Below, in pieces: positions 46,149-61,529 of a stretch of DNA of 64,000 nucleotides. This DNA comes from Cristatella mucedo (lineage: Eukaryota; Bryozoa; Phylactolaemata; Cristatellidae): assembly GCA_009760855.2 (NCBI GenBank), contig WPIO01000021.1, forward strand, positions 2,182,501-2,246,500, given 5' to 3'. Each line of letters opens with the position of its first letter. Position 1 is the first letter of the stretch. A program made the translations under genes and the position numbers. The notes under the pieces were generated by a model, which saw nothing but the letters and a program-made list of their open reading frames with translations, had not been told where the DNA came from and ran no database searches.

Positions 46149-46236
46149 TTATATATATATATTTATGTGTGTGTGTGTGTGTGGGTGTGTGTGTGCGTGT
46201 GTGTGTGTGTGTGCGTGTGTGTGTGTGTGCGTTTAT
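46149..46236. repeat. (TA)n-(GT)n microsatellite at a SINE B tail
   Basis: The short (TA)n starts at the 3' end of the SINE at 46019-46148 and is followed by interrupted (GT)n. Confidence 0.95.
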
Positions 46237-46247
46237 GTGTATGAGAG

Positions 46248-46300
46248 CTGATATGTAGAGATTAAGTTCTCTTTGGGTACTATACAAACCAATTATATAT
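46248..46300 (+). mobile_element. SINE family B tail fragment
   Basis: TATGTAGAGATTAAGTTCTC then TTTGGGTACTATACAAACCA, followed by TA repeats. No head is attached. Confidence 0.6.
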
Positions 46301-46334
46301 ATATTATATATACGATTATAAACCAATTATATAT

Positions 46335-46440
46335 AATCTATTCAATCGCTTCACACATGCCATAGGGCTCGAGCCCATGATCTCTCAATTACATACACGC
46401 TTACTTCGGTCGGGCGAGCACCTGAACCGCCGGGCCAAAC
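46335..46440 (-). mobile_element. SINE family B, inverted copy
   Basis: Plus-strand order: ATAATCTATTCAATCGCTTC (tail), GGGCTCGAGCCCATGATCTC (inverse B box), CGAGCACCTGAACCGCCGGG (inverse A-box side). Confidence 0.65.
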
Positions 46441-46640
46441 GAGCGCGCCGCCTAAGCACTCCTGTCACGGCACCTCTCATTCGCGTGGCGGTGAAAACAA
46501 GCTCGGGTGGCGGGTAGGGGGCGCTAACGCGGCGCTGCTTGGCTGAGCTTGGCTGCACGCTAGATTGCTCGTCGATCGTGGCTTAAGCGAGCGGGAAAAC
46601 GTCGCTGCAACCGCCGCTGTCGTGTCGTCGCCGACGCTCT
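46441..46640. other. GC-rich spacer, nothing recognised
   Basis: Short CpG-rich stretch between the SINE B cluster and the pyrimidine tract. Confidence 0.4.
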
Positions 46641-46890
46641 TTCTCTTTCCTCGGTGTCTCTATCCTGGGTCAGTCAGTTGTCTCTCCTTCTCTCTACCTC
46701 TATCTATCTGTCTGTCAGACTGTCTCTCTCTCTCTCTCTCTCTCTCATTCTCTCTCTCTTCCTGTCTCTCATTCTCTCTCTCTCTCTCTCGCTCTCTTGT
46801 CGGTCTCACTCAATCTCTCCTTGTCCGTCTCTCGCTCTCTCTCCCTCCCTCTATGTCTCTCTCTCCCTCTGTGTGCGTGTGTCTCTCGCT

Positions 46891-46929
<39 letters not shown>

Positions 46930-47010
46930 TGTCTCTCATTCTCTCTCTCGCTCTCTTGTCGGTCTCACTCAATCTCTCCTTGTCAGTCTCTCTCTCCCTC
47001 TCTCCTATTT
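46641..47010. repeat. Interrupted (CT)n tract with a ~165-bp tandem duplication
   Basis: The block beginning CTTCCTGTCTCTCATTCTCT and containing TTGTCGGTCTCACTCAATCT occurs near 46758 and again near 46923. The long L/S-rich plus-strand frames are repeat products. Confidence 0.9.
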
Positions 47011-48718
47011 TTCGAGACGTCATAGACTACCACCCCGTGTGTTGCGGCGAGTTCGTGCCCCGACGCACGGGGCGCCTGAGCACTCGCACGTCCGGGTTCG
47101 CGTTACCCCGCGATGCTATTCAGGTCACGAGGTCGACAGGATACGGGCGGTCGCTACTGCGTGGCTCTAGTGGCCGCCGGAGATTTCGCTGCTCACACGT
47201 CGTACCTCCGTAGCGGGGGGGGGGGGAAGGGGAGGGAGGCAATGGGGAGGCCCAGGCGAGAATGGTCTCCGGAGCCGCGGCGTCGGGAGGCCAGGTCGAC
47301 TGCAGGTACCGCTTGGCTGAAGCCCCATTGGCCGGCACGCGAGGGCGCGCGATCGCGCTGGGGCCCTTCGAGGCGAGCTCGCGCCCTCGCGCGCCCGCCG
47401 ACCGGCCGGCAATCGAGCCGGCGAGGTAGGCCGGAGCGCGCACTAGCGAGGTCCGCCAGTCGAACTGACGGTCGGTCGGTCGGTCCCGCCATTTTTGTGT
47501 CGATGCTTATCTCTGCGGCTCGCCCTCGTCGCCGGTACGTGCGGCGCGTTAGCGACAGCTTTGGATAGCAGCCGCGTGCTGGCGGCGCTCGCCGCCTCGA
47601 TTTCCATTCGCCGCGTACGCTCCCGCGCTGCTCTCGCCGGGGTTCAGTCGTTGCGGCGGTCGCCTCTCTCGGTGCACGAACGCTCTGGCAGCGCGTTCGC
47701 GGCGACCGCGTTGCGAGCGCCGTGACCAGCCCATGAGCATCGCCCGAGGAAAGGGGGCGGGGTGGGCGGAGGTGGCGGCGGGGTGTGGGCGTGCGCCTTG
47801 GGTGTGGGCGTACGCCTTGGGCCACGGGGGGGCGGGCACGGCACTTTTTAGCTTGCGGTAATTTTGTTCTCATCAATTAGGCCTACGAATGTGAAGCAAA
47901 ATATTGATCAAACCGCTGTCTCCCTATTAGAGAATTAATTAGTCTGGTCCAGCCCGACTGAGCCAACTTAGTGGCGCCGGCCAGCCGGCCGGCTTCATGC
48001 CCCGAGCCCTGGCCTCTGAACTCTCGGCCGACCCGCCACGCGCTGGAGCGCTGGCGCTGTCTTAGGTGGTCGTCGCATCGCTCTCCTCGACTCCCCTGAG
48101 TGCCGCCGCAGCCGCAGCTTCTGCCCGCGGTGAGTCGACGCTCTGCCGCCGTGCGACCGACGCAGGCGGCGTAGCCGCCGCGCATCCGCGCCCGAGTTCG
48201 CCCGCTTGCGGCGAGTGACCGCGTAAATTAAGGCTCGCTCGCTCGGTCGGGGCACCGCGCCGGTCGCGAGTGTCTGCCGCCCGCCCGCCCGAAGCAGCGG
48301 GCGCCGCCGCTGCTGTTGCCGGTCGGCATTTTGCGCGAACGTGCGAGTACGGCGGGCTGGCGCTCGCCTGAGGGAGCTGACTGCGGCCTCGGCTGCTGCT
48401 GCCCGCAGCTCCGGCGCCTGACCGCCGCCGCCGCCGCCGAAGGGGGTCGGCTATTTAGCGCCGCCGCTGAGTGCCAGCTGCCGCGTGGTCACTCGTCGCG
48501 TAATCGGCTTCAGCAGCTCGCGGCGCCGCCCGATGAGCCGACCGAAGGGCGCCGCGCGAACGCGTCGTCGCCTGATCTCTCAGCCACTGGCCGGGCTCGG
48601 AGCAACTCTCGCCCGGGTCTCCGGCTCCAGCACCGGAGCTAATCGTTTGCCGGCAGTCAGGCTCTTCGCCGAGCTCTGTTACCGCCTCTCGGCAGCAGAG
48701 CTTGCACTTGCTGGGGAG
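47011..48718. promoter_or_regulatory. Very CpG-rich block, probable CpG-island promoter region, gene not identified
   Basis: The most GC-rich part of the window. It has a 12-base G run (47215-47226) and (CCG)n near 48423-48440. CCCGCCATTTT at 47485-47495 is a good YY1-like site. On the minus strand it places an ATG in the context AAAATGGCGGG, followed by about 100 open codons rich in R, A and P. Frames of up to 227 codons overlap on both strands, as GC-rich DNA produces by chance, and none has a known domain. A promoter is plausible; a specific gene is not supported. Confidence 0.4.
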
Positions 48719-52554
<3,836 letters not shown>

Positions 52555-52840
52555 AATAACGATACCAATTTTAAAACCAAGTTTTTTATATAGCAAACCA
52601 AGAGAACCAAACCTTTATCCGGATGCTTAAAACACCTGCAAGAGAAGCAATAGCCAATACTTACTGACAAGCAATGCATCATGCTCAGATTGCATTGCTG
52701 CAGAACACAAGTATCGTGCTTACTTTATTAAGAAAATAGCACACGAGAAGTCACTCAGGGCCGCTGCAATGTTGAAACCCTGGTTACTAACATGCCCATA
52801 ATCATGCACAGATGAGCATTCAAAGCAGCACACGAAAAAA
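52555..52840 (-). mobile_element. LINE-related repeat family 3 (copy 2)
   Basis: AAAACCAAGTTTTTTATATA, AACCAAGAGAACCAAACC, GAAACCCTGGTTACTAACAT and AATCATGCACAGATGAGC align in order with 44235-44530. Orientation is inferred from the tail-like end at the left. Confidence 0.65.
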
Positions 52841-52925
52841 GACAAGTTCCTTAGGGGGGGGCCTGGAAAAGCTGAGACGAACAGATGCATTTCAAGCTGA
52901 GATTTTTTAGGATGAAAGATTGCGA

Positions 52926-53018
52926 TCTAGTGCAAGCGATGGCAAGACGATCGTGGTCTAGTGCGAGCGATGGCAAGACGATCGTGGTCTAGTGCCAGCG
53001 ATGGCAGAACGATTGGGG
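52926..53018. repeat. 31-bp tandem repeat, three copies
   Basis: Units start TCTAGTGC at 52926, 52957 and 52988 and contain AGCGATGGCAAGACGATCGT. The third unit has diverged. Confidence 0.9.
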
Positions 53019-53149
53019 GCCAAGGAGTGCACGGGGCAGAAGCAAGCTGGAAGAACAAAGAATTTGGATGGGTAGGCTGGCTGATGCAAGTGGCTGAAGC
53101 GACATGCAAGGGTAAGAGAGAACCTTGAATGAGATTCGATGCTTAATCG

Positions 53150-53280
53150 GGATCTAGTGAAGCTCTGACAGATGTGGTTTGATATGGCTGCTGCTACTAC
53201 TTTGACTACAGGTCAGTCAAGCTGCCGAGTTTTGCATCGGTTGCAGATAAGAAGGACAGGCTGAGATTCCTCAACAAAGA
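53150..53280 (-). mobile_element. LINE family 1 fragment (QNSAA segment)
   Basis: On the minus strand ACCGATGCAAAACTCGGCAG gives the QNSAA codons found after the RT core in the other family-1 copies. Small and decayed. Confidence 0.45.
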
Positions 53281-53283
53281 GAG

Positions 53284-54160
53284 TTATAATAATAATAATA
53301 ATATGAATAATAAACTTGATATAGCAAGCACCCTCAGCAACCTCAATCTCTTTCTAGGCATTTTACATTTGCTGCAAAACCATTCTGCAACGGACAAAAA
53401 AGCTAGTAGTACTTGGTATTAGGGAAGCAAGAAAGTGTTGAGTTGCTATAATCAAGATGCTATATCCTAATTTCGTAAATAGTTTGAATGAATTACTCTT
53501 GGCCAAGCACACTCTAATTTAGGCAACGTTCATCAGCTGAAACTTGGACGACTTGACAATGGAGGCAATGTGGGTATGCAATGACAAGTAGTTATAGAAC
53601 AGTATGCCCAGATTACAGAAAGACGTTATGGGAGGAACACTTGATGGGTCACTTTTGAGTATGAGCTCTTGCAACCATAGGGCGAAACTAAGCTTACTCA
53701 TAGTTTTAATGTTGGTCTTATTGTCTTTAAGCTCTGGGAAGGCCATCCAAGTTAGAGTGCAGTCGATGATGAAGGCTGCAAGGGAGGTGAGTAGCTGGAT
53801 GCAGAGCAGCGTTGAAAAGAGTGATAGGATAGGTAGATAGCTGAGTGCGATCGGTACAGACATGAAAGCCACAATTGTGTTTGGTGGTGGCATCAGCATG
53901 AGGGAGAGTATAAATAGTGACTAGTAAGGGATGTAAGGCCGAACCCTGAGGGACTACATACTTTAAGGGCTCCCCTGATGACCGGCAGCCACTTACATCG
54001 ACACTCTGACATCTCTCACTAAGGAAGGCCTAACCAAGTTAAGCACTGTGCCAGAGCATCTGATCGTCCATTGTATTCAAACAGTGCTGAGAGATCTAAG
54101 AGAGCTAGCAGAGAGGTCTTAACCTGATCAGCACTGACTCGAGGTCATTATAAACCAGCA
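53284..54160 (-). pseudogene. Decayed LINE family 1: tail joined to RT region
   Basis: Tail (AAT)n at 53288-53311 with AGGTTGCTGAGGGTGCTTGC-type boxes (minus strand). After a gap lacking most of the 3' UTR and C-terminus, a 127-codon minus frame (53899-53519) corresponds to the region around and after motif C, with LTWMAFPELKDNKTN matching the [15 protein letters not shown] segment. Further upstream, ATCTAAGAGAGCTAGCAG near 54094 is the complement of the LLALLDL-type motif A codons. It is highly diverged, and the internal deletion is inferred. Confidence 0.6.
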
Positions 54161-54439
54161 GCAGACTAGTTTCTGGGAAATAGTAAGCTCTAGTTTGAGG
54201 GGGTATTGTGCCTCTGATCGATTTCGTAGAGCTACTAGACAACCTGCTAGCTATCATAGCTTGCCGAAGACACCGTGCTCTGTGCTTGTTGTGCTCGGTG
54301 TGTACCGACGTTTAACCTTTGCAAATGCCTCTATATATGCCCATGTGTGTGTGTGTGTGTGTGAGCGTGCATGCTCGTGCGCGTGTATGTATGTATATGT
54401 ATATATACATATACACACAGGCATGCACACCCAGACATA

Positions 54440-54520
<81 letters not shown>

Positions 54521-55003
54521 ACACACACACATATATATACATATTTATAAGTGCAGTGTTGATACATACATGCATGCATACAATAATTACAGTGTCACAT
54601 ACGTGTACACACTTGCAATATATGTATGGGTATTTGTGCACTGAGTGCATGTCTGCATGTGTGTGCAAGTGTGTGTGCGCGCGCGTGAATGCCGAGCTTA
54701 CGCGAGAGCTTACCCTGACTATCTTTTAGTGGTGTACCCATAGCGAAGTCAAAGAGGAGCCAGATGACCAATCGAATAGGTCTAAAGAGCTTGCCGGGTG
54801 TAAGGGTGCCTGTGCCCTCTTCAGGTTTATTTGACCTCATCGGTTTCCCTAACCTGGTTTGATACTTTGACTGAAAAAGAATGTGCAACTTTCTAAAAGT
54901 AAAGCATCGGCTGTCTCTTAAAACAGCAGTTGCTATGCGTTATAGCTGCATGGCTCATTGCACGAGCTAGCCACAAGGAAGCACTCACAGAATGGTATTG
55001 GTA
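54161..55003. other. No gene recognised; contains GT and CA microsatellites
   Basis: (GT)n at 54343-54362 and (CA)n at 54439-54530 with ATATAC patches. Cysteine/valine and histidine/threonine frames are repeat products. Confidence 0.5.
54439..54540. repeat. (CA)n microsatellite
   Basis: About 37 pure CA units to 54515, one interruption, then more CA and a short TA run. Confidence 0.97.
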
Positions 55004-57019
55004 CTGGGTTTTCTGAAAAACAGTTATTTAAAAAAACTGCTGTTTACTGTTTTTAATTTTCAAAAAACAGCTGTTACCAGCGGTTTTTAAAATTCTTTTA
55101 TTTTTTCCACTAGTTTTACAGTTGATAGCTAATTTTGAGATAGGCACGTTTTATTATATAGATTTTGTGAGAAGCTACAATCAAAATCAATAGTAAGTCT
55201 CAATCAATACATTTTTACTTTCTATAGTAATATTTCAAGAATACTAGTGAATTAAGCGACTTGTCTGAGACGTGATCTTAATTTTTTACAGAAATTCGTA
55301 CAGACCGAACAAACTCGTTTTCAACGTCCGTTGATGTCGGTTTAATGGATAGAATTTCGTTGCGAAATTTCTGGAGGTTTCCAGTGCTCTGGCCAGAGTT
55401 CCCAAAGAACCCGAATTCAGACTTGAGCCATTTTAAACTGCCTTGCCCACCGTCTGCAATTGGCTATCCATCTTTTTGAAGCAATTAATTCAGTTCATTT
55501 TGAAGAAACAAATTCACACTTTCAGCATCATTTGACGGCTGTTCGACATCAACTTATATATCGTTAAGTCCAAATAGACGAGCCGCGAGACTTCCTGCCA
55601 TATTTAGCATTGTTGCTGATGGGTGACAGATAGATATTTGAGACTGCGACCTCTGTTAGTTGTCCCGTGTATGGCGATCTATGTCTTTAATAGCGGCTCC
55701 AACATTGTTTGGATCGAGTTCCAACGCGTCTTCACGTCAAGATACAGTTAAATCTTGCCTCCGAGCTCACTTTTTACTTTGGATTAAAAGACATTATTTT
55801 GAACAGTTAATTTTTTGATGATTGTGTGATTTGGTGAATAGATCTTGGTAATCTATATCTCCTTCGAATGTATCATCGCCGATCGATTCCAAGTCCGTTC
55901 CTGCTGCAAAATTGTCCATTTCATCAATATCATCCCTATCCAGGTTAGAATCGTCCATCTCAGTACTTTTCTCGTACAATGTGTCACATACTCCAAAGTG
56001 CAGACCATTTTATAAGCAGAAATTTTCAATGACATCGATGCAGCTAAGCATTTTTTATGCACTGCAGCACCTCCCTGAGTAGATCCCACCAAATCCCTCT
56101 TCACTGTTATTCCAAAAAACGCTCAAATGTCGTTCATTGATTCGACCATATTAAGAGTGCACGAACTAAATATTTCGACCAAGACCGGTCTTGGTTGTTA
56201 TTTTATCGTCACTATCATGAATGTTGACCCCGAAGAGTCGAAGTTCTCTCACGGTTGTGTATTCATCTACAGTCATGTAAACTTGACTCCTCTCTCAAGT
56301 TTTCCTTTGATGTCACAATCGTTTCGTTTCTCTTTTCTTCGAAATCATCATGCACCAGCTTCATCTCATTGCTTGATTTCGCTGGAAGTTTGACTCCGTG
56401 CCTTGAGAGATTGATTGCCATATATACTTGTTTCTAGTGATGGCTCTAATCGATATTCCATCATTAGCTTGATCGGAAATAATCTCCTTCAGACTCTTTC
56501 GCCCCGGGAAATCGGAAATCGTTTTTGTCCTCGTATTGTTCACGAGCTCTTTCTTGGATGCAAACCATCCAGCAGGTTTATTAAAATTGATTCCATGTAT
56601 TTTCAGATAATTCTTTATCGTTGTTGTGGAGTTTCCAGAACATTTGATAATTTTATTGCACCGTCCACATTGACTTTGTAGCTCTTCCGTAATAGGATTA
56701 TTTCATTTTTTGGTGTAGTCCCAATTGAGAACAAGGCTGAAAAGAACTATTTATTGATGCCAAAAGATCAATTTAATTCACAACTTACTTAATTTAAAAA
56801 AAATTGCACTTTAGTTTTAGTTTTTAGCCGATTTGATCAAATCAGCATACAAATCACTAATGCATTCAGGTTGGAGCTTCAGTTGTAGTACCTTTTGTTA
56901 AAAAATTTCTATTAGAAACAGTAAAACAGTCAGAAAAAATAGCAGTTTACTGTTTTGTTTATTTTGGGTGAAAAGGAGCTGTTTTACTGTTATCATTAAA
57001 CAGTTAACAGAAACCCTAG
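55004..57019 (-). mobile_element. Decayed autonomous hAT transposon, ~2.0 kb
   Basis: A distinctly AT-rich block with imperfect terminal inverted repeats: left CTGGGTTTTCTG from 55004, right complement CTAGGGTTTCTG to 57019. Both ends are packed with AACAGT/ACTGTT words (left 55019-55077, right about 56918-57010), which look like subterminal binding sites. The interior carries a broken hAT transposase on the minus strand (see separate entry). I could not find a convincing 8-bp target duplication, so the exact ends may be off by a few bases. Confidence 0.8.
55240..56720 (-). pseudogene. hAT transposase with BED zinc finger, broken
   Basis: hAT transposases cut and paste DNA through an RNase H-like domain. 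On the minus strand the order is right. A BED-type finger at about 56670-56590 reads CGRCNKII...TTTIKNYLKIHG (codons for two Cys at 56669 and 56660, His at 56597; the usual first His is Tyr). Then comes ISLxxHGVKLPAKSS-like sequence near 56415-56370. HFGVCDTLYEKSTE near 56010-55970 and the acidic stretch DDSNLDRDDIDEMDN follow. DVKTRWNSIQTMLEPLL at about 55737-55690 is the hAT DxxTRWNS motif. IKPTSTDVENEFV...VSDKSLNSLVF (55345-55245) corresponds to the hAT C-terminal dimerisation domain. Stops and frameshifts, one in an A-run near 55290, separate the pieces. Family assignment is firm; activity is excluded. Confidence 0.82.
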
Positions 57020-60000
57020 TGGGCACCGAGTTTGTGGGGTATTCATTAGCGGCAGTGCTCGTATTTCCCCCGAGTCATCATTTGAGCTTACCATACTGCT
57101 ACCGGCCTTAGTATTAACTAGCAAGCTGATGAGCATGCATTAATGCTCTCAAGTTGTGGTTGTCACTCAATGGCTGATTTTTTTAAAGTGCTCACGCACC
57201 GCTCTAATGGAAATGATCAGTGGAAACCCACAAGTAGATGTTGGAAAAAATTTACCAGGGCGAACAGAAACATCACATTTGAGGAAGCACTAAGTAAAGT
57301 AGAAAGCAAAGTTTGGCTGATTCAACACAGCACCTTACATGGGGCTAAGACCAAGCATATGACCCAGCCAGTACCTCGCCTGTTCTTTCTCCAAAGCACG
57401 TTTTACTGGAACGCCATTTGACTTCCTCTGCATGCAATATACATTGTTGATTCAAAGTGTAAGTGCTTGTCAGCATCTTGTTTTGATGCTGTTCGGTATG
57501 CACAGCAGATTTAAGTGAAACTTGTACTAATGAGCTGCTTAGGGCCACAACCTTATCAGCCTGTAATGGTTTCAATGCTTCTTGTTGGCTTTAAACATGC
57601 TAGCTATAAGCTCATGCAAGAACTTTATTGGAGAGCTTTAGTACCAGTAAACTACTGCTCGTGCTCCGTACGACAGCCGTTGCGCTGCTCGGACGCACTT
57701 AACTGAAAAACCGACTCAAGTACTTAATTCGGGGGTCCAAGCCTAAGTGCGGGTGAAATTGCCTGGAGTCAGCTCCGTTGAAATCAGCTTGGATGCCTTG
57801 CGCATGGGGTACAATGCTTTTATAGGCAGGTGAAACATTCTGATCTACGGTCTACTTTGCCTACGAGCTGAGAGATCTTGTCCTCCTACATGCGCTGCAT
57901 TTGTCATTTGTCATTTGCCGTTGCTGAAATCGAACGACGACATGTCTGAACATCCTGGAGCATCGAAACGTCTAACTTGGTTTTAGTTCGACTGTGACCT
58001 CTGCACCACAGTAACACAAAGATCAGCTGTGAGGGAGGGGCTGAGGGGAGTACTGTTGGTTGTCTGGCAACCAATTGGCTCCTTAGCACAAATCCTGATC
58101 TGCCCTCTTGCATGCCTGCTTGCAGCACACCATCTGCTCCAGCAGTATCTGCTAGGTGCAGAGCTTGAAACCAGCTGACTGTATCCGTTGACTTCTGAAG
58201 GATTGGCCTGCAGGCTTGCTGCAACCGGTTATAACTGACCCAGTCACCTGGTGCTGGTTTTTATCGTTGGCCTTGTCTCAGCCTGATGGACAGGTTACTC
58301 TGGTTTTACTGGCAGGTGCCCTAAAAGCCTGCTGCCAGCCGGAGGACTGACAAACTCGGTCGAGGCACATGAAAATAGTAACTATGCCCACCTACCAGCT
58401 GGGGCTGGAAGTACAGTGCTGCTAACCGAAGACTCCCAAAGAATTTGAGGTTGGCTGGCAGCACAGCCAACAGACTTGTGGTCAGAGAAAGAGAAGGCAA
58501 GCTTTAATCCATCAGCGTGGCCCAGATTCGATAGTCGAATGGGCACAGATGCATGGCTGCAGGCATGTGAACAGCTCCAGCTGAGCCACACAGCACCGGT
58601 GGCCCGAGCCGGAATCGCTCAAGAACACCGAGTCGTTTGCCCCAATCATATGCCCGCCTGTCTGTCGCCAAGCCGGCCCAAAAGGTAGGCACACAGCTAC
58701 CGGAACTGGCAAGGAGTACGCTGGCTCGTGTGCCGCTCGAGGCAGAGTGTGGGGAAGCTGATGCTGCCGCCGGCTCAAGCCGGCTCAAGCGCTGCTGCGA
58801 ACTCGGGTCAAAGTGCGCAGCATGCTTAGCTCATGGGCAGCTGCAGCTGCACACTGGGTGAGCAAGCAGCACCGCCTGCCGTCGCAGCATGAGTCCCAAG
58901 CCCATGTGCTGAGAGAGCTGGTCGTCGCGAGAGTTGCCTGTCCGCCGCCACGCCCTGATGCTCTGGCAAGGTTTCCGAAAGTTCCCAATGCCACGGCTCT
59001 GCCTACGCGTCCGCGGGAGCGATCGACGGGTGTACGAGTGGTGCCGACCGAGCAGTAAGTGTTCGTCTCTCGCCGATAGCCGGTCAGTTTGGTGATGCAC
59101 TTCGAATCTATGTCAGGTTTTGCTCTGTAAGCGGCTGATGAAAACTAGAGGAATTGCAGTGCAAATATGCTGCAGTCTCGGTCGGTGCATTAAAGAGCCC
59201 CCCAGCTTTACATTTCGGTTTTGTAGGACGTCTTTCCCCCACCCCCTATCGTTCACCACATGCAACCGAGCTTGATTGATGCCAAACATGCAGGCGTGCA
59301 ATCTATCCCCGGCTTCCAATGTTCTTTGCTGGTTTCAAATTCCTGTTCACGAGTAGCTAGCTGTGCCTGCCCCCACTTCAATGGTGGCGCTTTTTGGGGC
59401 TTGAGTGCTTCGTGGACTCGTTAGGTTCAGGAAGGCTCAATGACAAACCATTGGTGGACCTTTTACCCGGACTGCAGTCGCCGGCCTGTGTGAGTTCACC
59501 TGGTATCGTTATTAAGAGCAATTATCTTCCGGGCTGGTTACCAGTGGCTTCTGCCAAACTTGTCACAGCAGCAGCAGCAGCACGTGCTCACAATCTTGCT
59601 GTATACAGATTTTCACGTGCTTCATGTCATGCAGCTAAGTCAGTTCAAAAAACCCCTTGTGGTTTATACAATTCGCCTTGGTCAGGCTCCTTGTCACCCT
59701 ACTGTTGCCTGGGTTTGGGCTTACTGTCAAGAAGGCTGCTGCAGCCCATTGACCCCGGCTTCACAAACCCGTGGTACATCGATCCTTCCAGTCTGCGCTT
59801 CTTTAGTAACACTCAGTCGGCCCTTGGATGCTACAGTGCTTTACATTAAATTAGTTTAAATTACCATCGGAAGCTACAGCGCTTTTCAAATCCATTTCAG
59901 TCGCTCTTAGAACCTGGCCATTAGTTATGACAGTCATAGGGATAGCTCTGATGTGAGACCAAAGAGCAGCTGGTATTAGTAGCAAAGAGCATAATATCTT

Positions 60001-60284
60001 TGATGATATTTGTATGATTATCATTTGCATGACCATTCAGCCAATCTGTAGTAGTCTGATGGAAATTGCAGTGAAATGCAGGCTCTAAGTGTTCACGTGA
60101 CTGGCTGGGACTGCAGGATATTCTCCATTTAGCCCCCATTTCAAGCCCACTGATAAATGCTCGTGTTCAGCTACCTGTTGGGAAGGGCAAAGTACTACTC
60201 AGGCTGTACTAGAAAGGCTTTAGCTGGAATTTTGTTTGAGCACAAGGCGACGATGCGCCCAAGTCTCCATTAATTAGCTATAAT
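57020..60284. other. No gene recognised
   Basis: The 151-codon plus frame 59394-59849 and its overlapping 99-codon frame 59560-59859 have no motif, and only one could be real. 58.5-59.1 kb is GC-richer with overlapping frames on both strands. No splice-supported exon was found. Confidence 0.4.
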
Positions 60285-60679
60285 AATAATAATAACAATA
60301 ATAATTCACTTGATAAAGCGCCCTCAGGGAACTTAATCTCTCTCTAGGCGCTTTACATTTGCTGTAAAGTGAAATGCCATTGAATGGTAAGTAAAATCAT
60401 GCTTGAAAAAAATAAACGAAATGAATAATATGGTTAGGGGTGACATGCACAGGGTCAGCATGCAAATGTGGTTAGTGGCAGCATGCACAGTGTCAGCATG
60501 CATAAGCACATCCAGGACGAATCGCAGGGACCCACTAAATGCTCTCCTAAATAGGTGTTTTTTTAGGTTCCTTTTAAATGTGGTCAGGTCAGGGGATGTT
60601 CTGACGCAGGTCGGGAGGGAGTTCCAGGCTTTGGGAGCGTATGAACTAAATGCACGGTCTCCAAAGGATTTAAGGTTTG
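60285..60679 (-). mobile_element. LINE family 1 3' end
   Basis: (AAT)n at 60279-60306, tail boxes, 3' UTR and C-terminal codons up to GGATTTAAGGTTTGC at 60665-60679, where similarity stops abruptly (5' truncation). Confidence 0.85.
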
Positions 60680-61529
60680 CTCATCGTCTTTCCCACTCTA
60701 GGCAACTCAAGACAGAAAAATGGTCTGCCAGAATATCCATTTGTTGTGTGATTCTCAGTGTTCATGCCCATGCTCGTGAGGAAGCTGCTGTCAGTCCATC
60801 ACTGAGGAGATCGCTCGACCTGTCTGACTCTTTCTCTGCCTGCACTCAGTCTTCGTGCCTCTTTGCCTCTTTCTCTCACCCTCTCGTCCCTGTCTAAGCA
60901 TCTTTCTACCTAGTGCACCCTCTTTCTCTCAATGCCTCCATCTCTCCCGTGCCACTCATCTCTATTGCTATTTCTCTCCTCCTCTCTTTCTCAATCCTCA
61001 CTTTGTTTTTCATGGCACACTCGCTTGCTTTCTCATGCATCTTGCTATTATTTCCGTGTTTTGCTGAACCTGCGTCTGCTGCGTGCTGTGCTAGCTCGGT
61101 GGTTTAGGGAAGCAGTGCAGTTTCAACGGAACCGTGCTGCTTCACAATAAGCGGAAAGCACGTACTTCTTAGGTCATCTGCTATGTGCGCAGACTCTCGG
61201 ATTACTGCACAGCTTGCATCAAGTGGTTCCGGGCATCCTGGCTGAACAGCTCCCTATGGCTGGCAAGAATTCTTGTCTGTCTGCCAAGGAATTAACTGGT
61301 CTCTGTTGACTAAGTAGATATGACACATGGTTAGCTTTGTATTCACAGAGAGCTCTTGCTGCACTAAACCGAAGCAGCTGCTGGGCCTCCGACAGTGCTT
61401 ATCCGCTCGGGCATGCCAGTTTGTGCCTGCTGTTTATGTGTAGCATTCTATCTTGCTACAGTAGCCGAGATGGGGCAGACACGGTGCATGTCTGCAGTAC
61501 ATGTCTGGCAGGTGGCTGGCCACGCATGT
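60680..61529. other. Spacer between two outward-facing LINE ends, partly CT-rich
   Basis: 60830-61040 is rich in CTCTTT and CTCTC words. No gene was recognised. Confidence 0.45.

Noticed and set aside
46565..47213. Plus-strand frames of 123-201 codons rich in L and S
   Set aside because: They translate an interrupted (CT)n tract in three phases; no unique-sequence protein domain is present.
47193..47876. 227-codon minus-strand frame
   Set aside because: Lies in very GC-rich DNA where stops are rare, overlaps other long frames on both strands, and shows no known motif. Kept only as a possible promoter region.
59394..59859. 151- and 99-codon overlapping plus frames
   Set aside because: No motif, no splice context, two phases open together. 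Left as unassigned.
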